A stretch of DNA of 64,000 bases from Fibrella rubiginis (GCF_017353185.1 NZ_JAFMYV010000008.1:186001-250000), one strand, 5' to 3'. Counted from the stretch's first letter, positions 1 to 8,559 are shown. Notes: generated by a model not told the origin, from the letters alone. Translations and numbers: made by a program.

Positions 1-191
1 AAATCGCGCTCTTTGGCCGTGGCCGGATACACTTTTCCCACGTAATCTTTATTGGCCCAGACTGGCCCACCAATGTATACGTCGGGGCGTTTGTTGGGGG
101 TCACGTCGGTCCATATACGGGCGTTGAAGGCGTGGCCGGGGGGCAACGAGAACGTGACGTTGTTGAGGTTAATTAGCTTGCCAAAATCCAT
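1..191 (-). CDS. DUF72-family protein, N-terminal part (cut by window edge)
   Basis: Reading the minus strand from an ATG at 191 gives an open frame to the window edge beginning MDFGKLINLNNVTFSLPP and continuing with VYIGGPVWANKDYVGKVYP. The opening and the YIGGPVWAN segment resemble the N-terminus of DUF72 proteins (COG1801, a TIM-barrel family of unknown function), which in Bacteroidota usually begin with a similar FGK...FSLPP leader. Only 63 codons are visible, so catalytic or binding residues cannot be judged. The start lies 58 bp from the stop codon of the S41 peptidase at 249 on the same strand, so the two could be co-transcribed. Confidence 0.75.
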   Translation of the reverse strand, partial: MDFGKLINLNNVTFSLPPGHAFNARIWTDVTPNKRPDVYIGGPVWANKDYVGKVYPATAKERD

Positions 192-248
192 GATGAAGTG
201 CGCCGCAGAGTGCTATGCAGCTATAAGTCAAAAGCGGTTGGCATTGTT

Positions 249-1778
249 TTACCTACCTGCTTTCGGCTTTATCAGCTCATAGACGACCTCTACATCCAGG
301 TCACGCCCCGCCATGACGGCGGGCAGCGTATAAGCAACGGGCACGTCGGGCATAACGCCGTGACCCTGGTCTTTTCCCTCAATACCAAGCACAATTTTGT
401 AAAGTGGCAAACGCAGTTGAACTCCGGTTTCGGGCAGTGTCAGGTAGGGCGAGGTGAACGCGTTACAGCCAAATTCTCCGCCCCCGGTTTCACGGCCCAC
501 CACCGTCACACGGTCCGGGGCGTTGTGTTTGGCGAGCGACGCAAAGATGGCCGCCGCCGAAAACGTGCCACCGTTGGTCAGCACAAACACGCGTCCCTTA
601 AAACCATTGCGCCGAACGGGCTTGATAATACCCGTCTCACCGGTGCGGCGAAATGTGCCTTCGGGGGTGCGGCGGGTAAAGAAGTTGCGCAGAAAAAACC
701 GCCAGAATTTCCAGCCGAGGTATTGATTGAACGACACCTGCCGCACGGGTGCATCTACCTGTGTATAGGCCTGAAACGACTTGCCAACGAGGTACGACAC
801 CAGGTTGATACTTGCCCCTGAATTACCACCCAGGTTGCCCCTGACGTCGACAATAAGGTTTTTGATGCGTTTTTTTGCGGCCAGCGTGTGAAAACTTTGC
901 TTGAAAAACCCTCGCTGCCCCCCGCCCGAAAAGGAGGTAATGGTCATGATTGCCGTGGTGGTGTCGCGGTCAGAGAAAACAAACGAACGCAGTTCATCGG
1001 GTTTGGTTTCGGTGGCGGGCTTGCGTTTGGGGCGGCTGGCAGGAATGGTGCGCTTATCGAGCGAATCGAGGCGGGGTTTGATGCGGTCGGGGCGGGTGCG
1101 GAAGCTAAGGGTTTGGGTGGCTCCGGTCGAATCGCGGAGGGTCAGTTCGTGGGCCACAGAATCGGCTCCGAACGCCAGCGTATAGTAGGAACCAAAACTG
1201 CCCGTATTAATGACAAATGGCTTAAATGTCTGGTTGTAGCCGTCAGACGAGATGTAGTTGTAGATCCGTTCCAGCACTGCCTGCGCCGGCCGGCCATTGA
1301 TTCTTACGATCTCGTTACCCCGCCGCACGGTGGTGTCGGTACTGCGGTTTTCACGCACGTAGAGTTTATTGTTGAGCACGATGGCATCAACGGGAAACGG
1401 TTTCAGGGGATTGCGTTTCCTAAACCGCGTAAAGGCCTTCGATGCATAAAGGTCGGTATGGCCGCAGCCAATATGGTCGATGGCGGGTTCGATGGCACGG
1501 CGAAATTGCAGCTCGGTCATGGGCCGGTCGAGGCGGGCAGCGGCGGCATCGAACCAGCGGTTGATACTGTCGCGGGGGTAGTAGCGGTACAAACCGGGAT
1601 GGGCTTCTTCGAGTGCTTTTCGAACCAGAGCAAAGTCATTACGCAGTTGATCTACCGAATAAACATGATTAAGCGGATTGGGCGGTGGGGGTGGCAGCGG
1701 TTGTGCCAGAAGGCCAACGTTGAGCAGCAGTAGTCCGGAAAGCCAGCAAAAAATACCGCGAAAAAAGAAGCTTGTCAC
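249..1778 (-). CDS. S41-family (C-terminal processing) peptidase, secreted
   Basis: About 509 residues. The start chosen is GTG at 1778, because a TACCTTTG promoter element sits just upstream (1801-1808) and the protein then opens with a hydrophobic signal peptide ending in GLLAQ; the longer open frame up to 1904 would extend through the promoter. The C-terminal half contains the S41 fold signature: IVDVRGNLGGNSG followed by VFVLTNGGTFSAAAIFA, where the serine in FSAA is the expected nucleophile, and GRETGGGEFG. A charged insertion (around residues 250-270, SRPKRKPATETKP) separates the N-terminal PDZ-like region from the catalytic part. Probably cleaves proteins in the periplasm or at the cell surface. 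Substrate unknown. Confidence 0.85.
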   Translation of the reverse strand: MTSFFFRGIFCWLSGLLLLNVGLLAQPLPPPPPNPLNHVYSVDQLRNDFALVRKALEEAHPGLYRYYPRDSINRWFDAAAARLDRPMTELQFRRAIEPAIDHIGCGHTDLYASKAFTRFRKRNPLKPFPVDAIVLNNKLYVRENRSTDTTVRRGNEIVRINGRPAQAVLERIYNYISSDGYNQTFKPFVINTGSFGSYYTLAFGADSVAHELTLRDSTGATQTLSFRTRPDRIKPRLDSLDKRTIPASRPKRKPATETKPDELRSFVFSDRDTTTAIMTITSFSGGGQRGFFKQSFHTLAAKKRIKNLIVDVRGNLGGNSGASINLVSYLVGKSFQAYTQVDAPVRQVSFNQYLGWKFWRFFLRNFFTRRTPEGTFRRTGETGIIKPVRRNGFKGRVFVLTNGGTFSAAAIFASLAKHNAPDRVTVVGRETGGGEFGCNAFTSPYLTLPETGVQLRLPLYKIVLGIEGKDQGHGVMPDVPVAYTLPAVMAGRDLDVEVVYELIKPKAGR

Positions 1779-1800
1779 AGAGATTGATGGTGTTTCGGGC

Positions 1801-1808
1801 CAAAGGTA
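1801..1808 (-). promoter_or_regulatory. Probable -7 promoter element TACCTTTG for the S41 peptidase
   Basis: Minus-strand TACCTTTG matches the Bacteroidota sigma-A -7 consensus TAnnTTTG. It lies 23 bp upstream of the GTG start at 1778, giving a short leader, and supports that start over the upstream ATG. No convincing -33 TTTG at canonical spacing was found. Confidence 0.55.
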
Positions 1809-1916
1809 CGCCCTGCCTTTCAGACAACTAAACCAAAATATGATAGGCGGATTACCCGGTTCAACAGTCGAACAAATAGCCCCAACAAGGCGTTGTGAGG
1901 GCACAATAGCGTGTTT

Positions 1917-1983
1917 GGTTGTTTGTGGGTTTGTCTGTTATTTAACCGAACAAACACACAGAAAACTAAACACACAAACAACC
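1917..1983. repeat. Intergenic inverted repeat made of about 8-bp GT-rich words
   Basis: Left arm 1917-1932 and right arm 1968-1983 pair at 15 of 16 positions. The left side reads as consecutive words GTTTGTGG, GTTTGTCT, GTTATTT and the right side is the complementary type of words (AAACACAC, AAACAACC). The element ends six bases before the ATG at 1990, so it forms the leader of the next gene. Same class as the element at 51061-51158. Confidence 0.7.
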
Positions 1984-1989
1984 AAAAAA

Positions 1990-2454
1990 ATGGCACGTCC
2001 AACCCCGGAATTAATCGACGCTCTCCGTCGTACGGCCCGCAAAGTAGCCGACGGTGCCCCCTACCAATGGGGCCACATGGGGAGTTGCAATTGTGGTAAT
2101 CTGGCTCAGGAACTGACCCGGATGACCAAAGACCAGATTCACCAGTATGCCATGCAGCGTTATGGCGACTGGAACGAACAGGTAGCTGACTACTGCGACA
2201 CCAGCCAACTCCCGTTCGACGTGATTATTAACCAGATGCTCGGCGCGGGACTTTCGTTGGAAGACCTGAAACATTTAGAAAAGCTGGACGACCGCGAAGT
2301 GCTGCGCCGTTTCCCCATTGAAGCACGCTTTCTGAAACACAACCGCCGCGATGACGTAGTAGCCTATCTTAACGAGTGGGCTAATTTGCTGGAAGAGAAG
2401 CTATTGGAAAAGATTAAACTACCTGCTGAGCTATTCGATTTGCAAGTAGCTTAA
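1990..2454 (+). CDS. Conserved-looking hypothetical protein with CNCGNLAQ motif
   Basis: A 154-residue soluble, acidic and helical-looking protein. I do not recognise a named family. Near the N-terminus is YQWGHMGSCNCGNLAQELT, with two closely spaced cysteines and a histidine that could bind a metal or be redox-active (inference). The rest is charged helix, including YLNEWANLLEEKLLEKIKL near the C-terminus. The start at 1990 is preferred because the upstream extension of the frame runs through repeat DNA and antisense to the S41 gene. No signal peptide or membrane segment. A clear terminator follows at 2475-2518, so it is probably a single-gene transcript. Confidence 0.75.
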   Translation: MARPTPELIDALRRTARKVADGAPYQWGHMGSCNCGNLAQELTRMTKDQIHQYAMQRYGDWNEQVADYCDTSQLPFDVIINQMLGAGLSLEDLKHLEKLDDREVLRRFPIEARFLKHNRRDDVVAYLNEWANLLEEKLLEKIKLPAELFDLQVA

Positions 2455-2474
2455 CAAGAAATTTTTGTAAGATT

Positions 2475-2518
2475 AAGCCCTGCTCGTGAGCTAATAGCTA
2501 CATTGGCAGGGCTTTTTT
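2475..2518 (+). terminator. Rho-independent terminator
   Basis: AAGCCCTGC (2475-2483) pairs with GCAGGGCTT (2506-2514), and the stem runs into a T tract (TTTTTT). It lies 21 bp after the stop of the CNCG protein gene. Confidence 0.8.
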
Positions 2519-2540
2519 CATGTGAATAACCAGTAATCGT

Positions 2541-3011
2541 ATGCGACCTATCTGGATTGTACTGACCTTAATAGGTGTAGCCTTGCTGCTCGTCAGCTTT
2601 TTCATTCTGTCAATAACATTAAGCAAGCCAGCAAAAATGACGCTTACTGTGCCAGACAGCAATGAAGCTAGACCTGTCCTTAATGCGCAGACTACCTTGG
2701 TGGTGTATTTGGGCGATAAACAAACTTACTTACTTGACCGTGTAGCTCCTGAAACAGTCAACGCCAGTAAAGCCCTTTTGACGATGCCAACTGATTCACT
2801 TTCCCAAGCGATCAAACGCATAAGACAGCAGGCGGAACAAACCATTGGCAAAGACTCCCTTGTGCTCATTATCAAGCCGTTACCCACATCTTCTTACAAA
2901 AACATGGTCAATGCTCTTGACATCATGGCCGCGTTGAAAATCAAACGATATGCGCTCGTAGACGAGTTGACAGAAGGAGAAAAGGCGTTGATAAAGGAGA
3001 AGGGCATGTAA
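2541..3011 (+). CDS. ExbD/TolR-like membrane protein
   Basis: A 156-residue protein with one N-terminal membrane helix (about residues 5-27, WIVLTLIGVALLLVSFFI) and a periplasmic domain. The C-terminal part, SLVLIIKPLPTSSYKNMVNA then LDIMAALKIKRYALVDE, matches the ExbD/TolR fold, in which the strand-helix-strand unit supports proton-driven energy transfer with ExbB/TolQ to TonB-type systems. Unusually, no exbB or tonB is adjacent and the usual charged residue in the membrane helix is not obvious, so it may be a solitary ExbD relative with another role. Its stop codon TAA (3009-3011) is the first base set of the inverted repeat at 3009-3064. Confidence 0.7.
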   Translation: MRPIWIVLTLIGVALLLVSFFILSITLSKPAKMTLTVPDSNEARPVLNAQTTLVVYLGDKQTYLLDRVAPETVNASKALLTMPTDSLSQAIKRIRQQAEQTIGKDSLVLIIKPLPTSSYKNMVNALDIMAALKIKRYALVDELTEGEKALIKEKGM

Positions 3012-3064
3012 AATGGAGAATGGATAATGGAATTGCGCAATTCCATTATCCATTCTTCATTTTA
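3009..3064. repeat. Intergenic inverted repeat of 7-bp words (ATGGATA type)
   Basis: Arms 3009-3036 and 3037-3064 pair at 27 of 28 positions with no loop. The left arm contains the heptamers ATGGAGA, ATGGATA, ATGGAAT. The first base is the first base of the TAA stop of the ExbD-like gene, and the far end lies 17 bp from the stop codon of the convergent aminotransferase. It could terminate both transcripts, although there is no T tract. Confidence 0.85.
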
Positions 3065-3081
3065 CAATGCCCTTCCTTCTC

Positions 3082-4302
3082 TCACACCAGCGTGGCAACC
3101 GCCTCCCGGATCCGGCCCACGGCTTCTACCAGTGCCTCATCAGCAGCGGCGGTGGAAATACGGATGCAGTTGGGGGCGCCAAAACCCGAACCCGCCACCG
3201 TGGCGACGTATTGGGTGTTGAGCAACCAGTTGGCGAAATCGTCGGAGTTATGGATCGTGGTGGTGCCGTCTGACTTGCCGTAGTAGGCACTGATGTCGGG
3301 GAAAGCGTAGAAGGCTCCCTGCGGTACGTTCACTTTGAAACCGGGAATTTCTTTCAGCATCTTTACCACCAGATCGCGGCGACGCTGATAGGCCTGTGCC
3401 ATTTCTTTAGTTGGCTCCAGCGTGCCATTCAGCGCCGCTACAGCCGCTTTCTGGGCAATCGAGTTCGTGCCCGACGTTACCTGACCCTGTAGTTTCTCTA
3501 CGCCGTCGGCAATCCATTTGGCCGCGCCGATGAAGCCAATGCGCCAGCCGGTCATGGCAAAACCCTTAGCCACACCATTTACGGTGATCACGCGGTCGGC
3601 GATTTCGGGCATGGAACCCATGCTGAAATGACCTTCGGGCGTGAAATTGATGTATTCGTAAATCTCGTCGGCCAGCACATGCACCTGTTCGTGACGGGCC
3701 ACTACTTCACCAATAGCCCGGAGTTCGGCTTCGGTATACACCGACCCGGTCGGGTTGTTGGGTGAGGCAAACATGACCACTTTTGTTCGTTCGGTGATGG
3801 CGGCTTCAAACTGTTCGGGTGTGACTTTGAAGTCGTTGTCAAACGCCCCGTCGAGCACTACCGAGACGCCTTCGGCCAGCTTCACCATCTCGGAATAACT
3901 AACCCAGTAGGGTGAGAAAATAATGACTTCGTCGCCGGGGTTTACGAGCACCTGCAACACGTTGGCCAGTGAGTGTTTGGCCCCGGTTGAGACCACCACG
4001 TTTTCGGCTTTCCAGTTCAGGCCATTATCGCGGTTGAACTTGTCGGCAATGGCTTTGCGCAGGTCGGGATAGCCCGCTACGGGGCTGTAGCCGTGGAACC
4101 CATCGTCGATGGCTTTTTTGGCGGCTTCGCAAATGTGAGCAGGTGTTTTAAAATCGGGTTCACCCACGCTGAGGCTGATTACTTTATGACCCTGCGCGGC
4201 TAATTCGCGGGCCATTTTGGTCATACCCAACGTCGATGATTCTTCCAGAGCGTTGATCCGGTCGGCTAACAGGGTGGCGGTACTCGCTACGGCGGCAGAC
4301 AT
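3082..4302 (-). CDS. Class I pyridoxal-phosphate aminotransferase (aspartate aminotransferase-like)
   Basis: A 406-residue cytosolic enzyme, full length for the family. It is expected to transfer an amino group between aspartate (or an aromatic/branched substrate) and 2-oxoglutarate using PLP. Visible family residues: GYSPVAGYPDLR at about 71-82, the PNNPTG loop at 181-186, the ADEIYEYI segment at 211-218 that contacts the cofactor, and the Schiff-base lysine K246 in NGVAKGFAMTGWRIG. The residue before that lysine is Ala rather than the common Ser. The C-terminal arginine region CIRIS binds the substrate carboxylate. A TAATTTTG promoter element lies at 4345-4352. Exact substrate cannot be fixed from sequence alone. 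Confidence 0.9.
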   Translation of the reverse strand: MSAAVASTATLLADRINALEESSTLGMTKMARELAAQGHKVISLSVGEPDFKTPAHICEAAKKAIDDGFHGYSPVAGYPDLRKAIADKFNRDNGLNWKAENVVVSTGAKHSLANVLQVLVNPGDEVIIFSPYWVSYSEMVKLAEGVSVVLDGAFDNDFKVTPEQFEAAITERTKVVMFASPNNPTGSVYTEAELRAIGEVVARHEQVHVLADEIYEYINFTPEGHFSMGSMPEIADRVITVNGVAKGFAMTGWRIGFIGAAKWIADGVEKLQGQVTSGTNSIAQKAAVAALNGTLEPTKEMAQAYQRRRDLVVKMLKEIPGFKVNVPQGAFYAFPDISAYYGKSDGTTTIHNSDDFANWLLNTQYVATVAGSGFGAPNCIRISTAAADEALVEAVGRIREAVATLV

Positions 4303-4344
4303 ACGTTTTGTCTTTTTATTGAAAATTTGGCAAGTATTCTAACG

Positions 4345-4352
4345 CAAAATTA
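4345..4352 (-). promoter_or_regulatory. Probable -7 element TAATTTTG for the aminotransferase
   Basis: Minus-strand TAATTTTG fits TAnnTTTG exactly and lies 42 bp upstream of the start at 4302, in an AT-richer gap between the aminotransferase and folK. Confidence 0.5.
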
Positions 4353-4380
4353 GTGAAGTTCAAGTAATTACGCCCCGTTG

Positions 4381-4866
4381 TTACAATAATTTAATTACTT
4401 CGCTTTCATCCGGACAAGCCTCCAACAGTTGTTGGACGGTCTGTTTCAACACGGGGTGAACAAGGTCAGGCGCAATGTCGGCCAGGGGTTGAAGCGTGAA
4501 TCGGCGAAGGTGTAGGTACGGGTGGGGAAGTGTAAGGGCAGGGGTATTCAGGATCAGGTCGTTGTAAAAAAGTAGATCGATGTCGATCACGCGGGCGCCC
4601 CAGCGTTCGGCCCGGACGCGGCCAAGGACCTGTTCAATAGCCTGTGTCTCAGCCAGCGCAACTCCGGGCGAAAGGGTCGTTTCGAGCAGCACTACCTGAT
4701 TGAGGTAAGCCGGTTGGGCGGTCAGGCCCCAGGCGGCGGTTTCATAGATGGGGGACTCCTGGCCAATGGCACCTACGCGCTGTGCAAGCTGCTCACGGGC
4801 CTGCGCCAGCGTGTGGTGCCGGTTGCCCAGGTTAGCGCCAAGAAGCAGGTAAAGTTTACTGGTCAT
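4381..4866 (-). CDS. folK: 2-amino-4-hydroxy-6-hydroxymethyldihydropteridine pyrophosphokinase
   Basis: A 161-residue enzyme of folate synthesis that moves pyrophosphate from ATP to 6-hydroxymethyl-dihydropterin before condensation with p-aminobenzoate. It shows the family features LLLGANLGNRHHTLAQA at the N-terminus, YETAAWG, LNQVVLLETTL, and the signature RWGARVIDIDLLFYND (the two Asp of DIDLL bind magnesium), followed by LPHPYLHLRRFTLQPLADIAPD. Length is typical. It sits 21 bp downstream of the Wzi-like gene on the same strand, so it may be the second gene of that transcript. Confidence 0.95.
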   Translation of the reverse strand: MTSKLYLLLGANLGNRHHTLAQAREQLAQRVGAIGQESPIYETAAWGLTAQPAYLNQVVLLETTLSPGVALAETQAIEQVLGRVRAERWGARVIDIDLLFYNDLILNTPALTLPHPYLHLRRFTLQPLADIAPDLVHPVLKQTVQQLLEACPDESEVIKLL

Positions 4867-4887
4867 TGGTTAGTAGCATAACTACAT

Positions 4888-6414
4888 CTACCGCTCTATA
4901 TACCGCGGACTGAGGCTGGAAACGGTGTTTTTACCCAACAATCCCGTCTTGCGAAGTCCCACATACATGCCTATGCTGGTGGGCAGCAATTCCCCAAGGT
5001 CTACACCCAGCGACCCGCTAAGTTGCGCTCCACCAAACAGGTTGGTTGGCACTGAAGCGGTCAATAATCCAGAAAACTGACCCGGCTGCGTTGGAAAGGG
5101 AGTTCCGTACGTACCCAAATTCCTACTGAACGACAGTTTGGACGTAACCTCGACGCGGTTGTGCAACAGGCCTGCAAGCCCCATATGCAACACGCTCACC
5201 CGGTTGTTGACGATACCGATAGGATGGGGAAGCGAGGGCCGTGTTTCACCCTGTGGGGTCAAAAACGGAGTACCAATGGTACGCCTGACATACTGCCAGC
5301 CGTCGATAAACTGGCCGTGGTTGAAGTAATTGTCGCGCCCCCGCTGTTCGGGATCATCAATCACAAAAGCATCGCCGCCCTGACTTTCGGTGTACAAGTA
5401 TTCGGCGGTGATCTGACGCAGAAAAAAGGTTTCTCCGGCAGGCTGACGGCGGTTTTTAAGGCGCAGGCCGGTTAGCCCATCGGCCAGATTGGTACCATAG
5501 AATAGCGACCCATCATCATATATGAACTGCCGATAGGCCATCAGGTTCCAGTTAGTCAGGTCAACGTCGGCAGCAAAATCGAGAGAGCCGAGGTGGTTGC
5601 CGATGCGGTTATCTTCAAACGAGGTCACGTTGGGATCGTTGCGGTCACCTTGCCCCCGTGAACCCAGCACAATAGCCCGGTAGTACCGAAAGTCGGAAGG
5701 CAAAGTGCCATTGACCGACAGGTTGGGGTTGAGCACGCCCGGTGGTGCTTTCCCGGCCCATACTACCTGATGGTTGAACCCGCCATAGAGCCTGAACCGC
5801 CAGGTAGGTTTGCCCAGCCGGGCGTAGGCGTACTTCTGATGCAGGTAGGACCCCGTCACGATGCGATCACTGTTCTCGAACCAGCCATGACTGTAAGCCC
5901 CCATCACCGAGAGTACGCCTTTAGTGAAGGGTACCGCCGTAAATACCGGAATAGCAAGCTGAATTTTCGGAATTGGCAGCGCATTGCCCGACCAGACGTA
6001 AGCACCCGTTGTGAGCAAGGTGTCGACCAACCCAACGATTTCGCGCCGCCGACCCACATACAGTTCAAACGCCCCCAACCGGCCCTTTACGTATGCTTCG
6101 GGCAGGATCAGTTGGTTGGTAACACCTGCATTGATAACCCCGTCGAAGGCGTATCCCCAATCTATTTTCGGTCGCTTACCGGTACTGTCAGCAGGGCGGT
6201 AATCAGATCGGATACCGCCCTGTAGACGCAGTACAGGTCCTTTTAGGGGCACAATGCCATATTGATTGGCCCGCAGCCAGAACGGCGTTTGGTCAGTAGA
6301 CAGGAGCGCGCCAGCTTCAAGATTCGTTTGCGTAATGCGCTGTGACTGAGCCAAGGCCGGTAAGGTCAATAGTGCAGCAAAACCACAAAGAAACGCCAGC
6401 AGACAACGATGCAT
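4888..6414 (-). CDS. Wzi-family outer-membrane protein (capsule assembly type)
   Basis: About 508 residues from the ATG at 6414, which begins a clear signal peptide (MHRCLLAFLCGFAALLTLP, cleavage near ALAQS). The body has the alternating polar/aromatic pattern of an outer-membrane beta barrel and matches the Wzi capsule-assembly family seen in Bacteroidota: LEAGALLSTDQTPFWLRANQ near the mature N-terminus, then LYVGRRREIVG and many barrel strands, ending in a family-typical FGGAQLSGSLGVDLGE-like strand region. In E. coli, Wzi anchors group 1 capsule; in Bacteroidota the substrate is usually unknown. No capsule operon is adjacent. A TACCTTCG element at 6453-6460 is the likely promoter. Confidence 0.75.
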   Translation of the reverse strand: MHRCLLAFLCGFAALLTLPALAQSQRITQTNLEAGALLSTDQTPFWLRANQYGIVPLKGPVLRLQGGIRSDYRPADSTGKRPKIDWGYAFDGVINAGVTNQLILPEAYVKGRLGAFELYVGRRREIVGLVDTLLTTGAYVWSGNALPIPKIQLAIPVFTAVPFTKGVLSVMGAYSHGWFENSDRIVTGSYLHQKYAYARLGKPTWRFRLYGGFNHQVVWAGKAPPGVLNPNLSVNGTLPSDFRYYRAIVLGSRGQGDRNDPNVTSFEDNRIGNHLGSLDFAADVDLTNWNLMAYRQFIYDDGSLFYGTNLADGLTGLRLKNRRQPAGETFFLRQITAEYLYTESQGGDAFVIDDPEQRGRDNYFNHGQFIDGWQYVRRTIGTPFLTPQGETRPSLPHPIGIVNNRVSVLHMGLAGLLHNRVEVTSKLSFSRNLGTYGTPFPTQPGQFSGLLTASVPTNLFGGAQLSGSLGVDLGELLPTSIGMYVGLRKTGLLGKNTVSSLSPRYIER

Positions 6415-6452
6415 AGTTGGATAGTAAACGGGCAACAACCCTGTATTAAAGA

Positions 6453-6460
6453 CGAAGGTA
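6453..6460 (-). promoter_or_regulatory. Probable -7 element TACCTTCG for the Wzi-like gene
   Basis: Minus-strand TACCTTCG is one base from TAnnTTTG and lies 39 bp upstream of the start at 6414. The same TAnnTTCG variant recurs at 22801-22808, 22814-22821 and 42840-42847, each just upstream of a start codon. Confidence 0.45.
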
Positions 6461-6608
6461 CAGGTTTGGAAATTGCTCACCTGCCAAGTCCGTTGCCTCA
6501 ATAAGTAAATTGTGGGCTGCCATTGCCTACGCGTCGGAAGCACCTAAACAGACTGTGGCCTGTTGGGTTTATCAACGTGAATACCCATTTTACACAAAAA
6601 CGATTGCA

Positions 6609-7598
6609 ATGAAAACGAACACATTGGGCCAATCAGGCCAGGCGGTTTCTGCCATTGGATTAGGCTGCATGGGCATGTCTGATTTCTATGGCCAACGCGA
6701 TGATAATGAGTCGATTGCCACCATTCATGCTGCCCTCGACGCGGGGTTGAATTTCCTGGATACCGCCGACATGTACGGTCCCTTTACCAACGAACAACTG
6801 GTGGGGCAAGCCATTCGTGGCCGCCGTGGGGAGGTATTCCTGGCTACTAAATTCGGAATTGTACGCGACCCCAACGACCCCACTAAACGCGGCATCAACG
6901 GCCACCCCGATTATGTACGCCAATCGTGCGAGGGCAGCCTGAAGCGCCTTGGCGTTGATCACATCGACCTGTATTACCAGCACCGTGTTGACCAGAACAC
7001 ACCCATCGAAGACACGGTTGGGGCCATGAGCCGGTTGGTAGAAGAAGGCAAAGTGCGTTTTTTGGGCCTTTCTGAAGCCGGCGCCGATACCATTCGGCGG
7101 GCCAATGCGGTGCATCCCATTGCGGCGGTGCAGTCGGAATATTCACTCTGGAGCCGCGACATTGAAGACGAGGTAGTGCCCGTAGTACGTGAGTTGGGCA
7201 TTTCACTGGTGGCCTACAGCCCGCTGGGACGTGGTTTTCTGACGGGCCAGATCACCAAGTTTGATGATCTGGAAGCTGACGATTACCGGCGGCACTCACC
7301 CCGTTTTCAGGGCGAAAACTTCCAGAAAAACCTCGACGTGGTGAAGCAGATTCAGCAGCTGGCCGCTCAGAAAGGGGCCACAGCCGCACAGCTGGCCTTG
7401 GCCTGGATCATGGCGCAGGGTAACGAGTTTATTCCGCTGGTGGGTACCAAGCGCCGGGCTTACCTCCAGGAAAACCTTGGCGCCCTTGACCTGACCCTCA
7501 CTCCCGACGACCTGGCTAAGATTGACGCCATTTCGCCCAAAGGCTTCGCCGCCGGTGAGCGTTACCCGGAAGCAATGATGAAGCTGGTGAACGGATAA
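6609..7598 (+). CDS. Aldo/keto reductase (YakC/AKR13-like)
   Basis: A 329-residue NADPH-dependent oxidoreductase with the (alpha/beta)8 barrel of the AKR superfamily. The catalytic tetrad is visible: D51 and Y56 in DTADMYGP, K81 in ATKFG and H125 in YYQHRVD. Cofactor-binding segments VAYSPLGRGFLTG and GTKRRAYLQENLGA follow near the C-terminus. The start is the ATG at 6609 because the upstream open frame overlaps the divergent Wzi-like gene and its promoter. Substrate unknown; relatives reduce small aldehydes. A hairpin repeat begins 4 bp after the stop. Confidence 0.92.
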   Translation: MKTNTLGQSGQAVSAIGLGCMGMSDFYGQRDDNESIATIHAALDAGLNFLDTADMYGPFTNEQLVGQAIRGRRGEVFLATKFGIVRDPNDPTKRGINGHPDYVRQSCEGSLKRLGVDHIDLYYQHRVDQNTPIEDTVGAMSRLVEEGKVRFLGLSEAGADTIRRANAVHPIAAVQSEYSLWSRDIEDEVVPVVRELGISLVAYSPLGRGFLTGQITKFDDLEADDYRRHSPRFQGENFQKNLDVVKQIQQLAAQKGATAAQLALAWIMAQGNEFIPLVGTKRRAYLQENLGALDLTLTPDDLAKIDAISPKGFAAGERYPEAMMKLVNG

Positions 7599-7601
7599 AG
7601 G

Positions 7602-7715
7602 GATTTACGATGTACGAATGACGACTTACGATTTGTTGCTGACGCAGGAGTACGCTTGCTTCAGCCCACCGGCGACAGCAACAAATCGTAAGTCGTCATT
7701 CGTACATCGTAAATC
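7602..7715. repeat. Intergenic inverted repeat of 7-bp words (TTACGAT type), perfect 39-bp arms
   Basis: Arms 7602-7640 and 7677-7715 are perfect reverse complements (39 of 39), with a 36-nt loop. The left arm reads TTACGAT, GTACGAA, TGACGAC, TTACGAT: a 7-bp period with drift inside the arm that is copied exactly in the other arm. The element fills the gap between two convergent genes, 4 bp from one stop codon and 2 bp from the other. The centre (7638-7662) shares a core with elements at 14462 and 24858. Confidence 0.92.
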
Positions 7716-7716
7716 A

Positions 7717-8505
7717 CTACACTATTGCTCGTTGCTGTCTGGGTGCGATCAGGCCCCAGATGGTCAGGAGCAGGGCTACGGCGGCACCAATCCAGGCCAT
7801 AATCTGAACGGTTGGGTAGGCGGCCTGCTTCACAGCAATGGCAGCGTAGGCCCAGGCAAACACCAGCATATAAGCCGCGCTGCGATAGCGATTGTACAAC
7901 ACTGCGCCGACAACTAGTCCGAGTACCAGTACGCCCGACGCCCAAACCGGCTCGGAAATACCTGACAAATCGAAAGCGGTGGCTTTAAACCAGATCGTGA
8001 TATTGAGGATAGTAGCCACGGTGAGCCAGCCGAAATAGATAGAAAACGGAACGCGGGCCAGCCAGGTTTCGGGTGCTTTCACGGGGCGCATCATGGCGGC
8101 CTCGGTGCGGGGGTTAATGCGCAGCCCTTCCATAACCATAAACAGGCTGACAAACATAATCAGGATCACCAGCAGGGCCGTGGCAATCCATTCCTGGTTA
8201 AAAATAGGACTCCAGGCGGCGTTGCAGATGGCGTTGATAATGTACCACGGCCCCGCCGAGCGAAAACGGGGGTTATGCCGCTGCGAGGGCAGAGCCTGGT
8301 AAACGGCGAACCCCATCAGACCCAAAAAGATCAGTCCCCAGATCGAGAATGCATAACCCGCGGGTGTCACCAGCGTGGTGTACTTAGCCGAAATGTCGGC
8401 GTTGGTGTTGGGAGCAAATGCACGTACGTTCGACAGGCCGTTCATGACTATGAGCGAGACTGTCACAAAAACAACAAGCACCTGACGTAGACGATCATTA
8501 AGCAT
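7717..8505 (-). CDS. TspO/MBR-related membrane protein
   Basis: A 262-residue polytopic membrane protein with about seven hydrophobic segments. The central region follows the TspO/MBR (tryptophan-rich sensory protein) pattern: TPAGYAFSIWGLIFLGLMG, then NAICNAAWSPIFNQEW, then ARVPFSIYFGWLTVATILN. TspO proteins bind porphyrins and cholesterol-like ligands and are linked to stress responses. This protein is roughly 100 residues longer than canonical TspO, with extra C-terminal helices, as in the long TspO relatives found in many Bacteroidota and Actinobacteria (established knowledge, from memory). Ligand unknown. Apparently a single-gene unit. Confidence 0.7.
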   Translation of the reverse strand: MLNDRLRQVLVVFVTVSLIVMNGLSNVRAFAPNTNADISAKYTTLVTPAGYAFSIWGLIFLGLMGFAVYQALPSQRHNPRFRSAGPWYIINAICNAAWSPIFNQEWIATALLVILIMFVSLFMVMEGLRINPRTEAAMMRPVKAPETWLARVPFSIYFGWLTVATILNITIWFKATAFDLSGISEPVWASGVLVLGLVVGAVLYNRYRSAAYMLVFAWAYAAIAVKQAAYPTVQIMAWIGAAVALLLTIWGLIAPRQQRAIV

Positions 8506-8559
8506 GGGAAGGGTGGTTTAAGAGCTACAGACAACCAAACCGCTAAATAGCACTGTCTG

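Noticed and set aside
198..1733. Long plus-strand open frames antisense to the S41 peptidase gene
   Set aside because: They are frame shadows of a GC-rich coding sequence with no protein features of their own.
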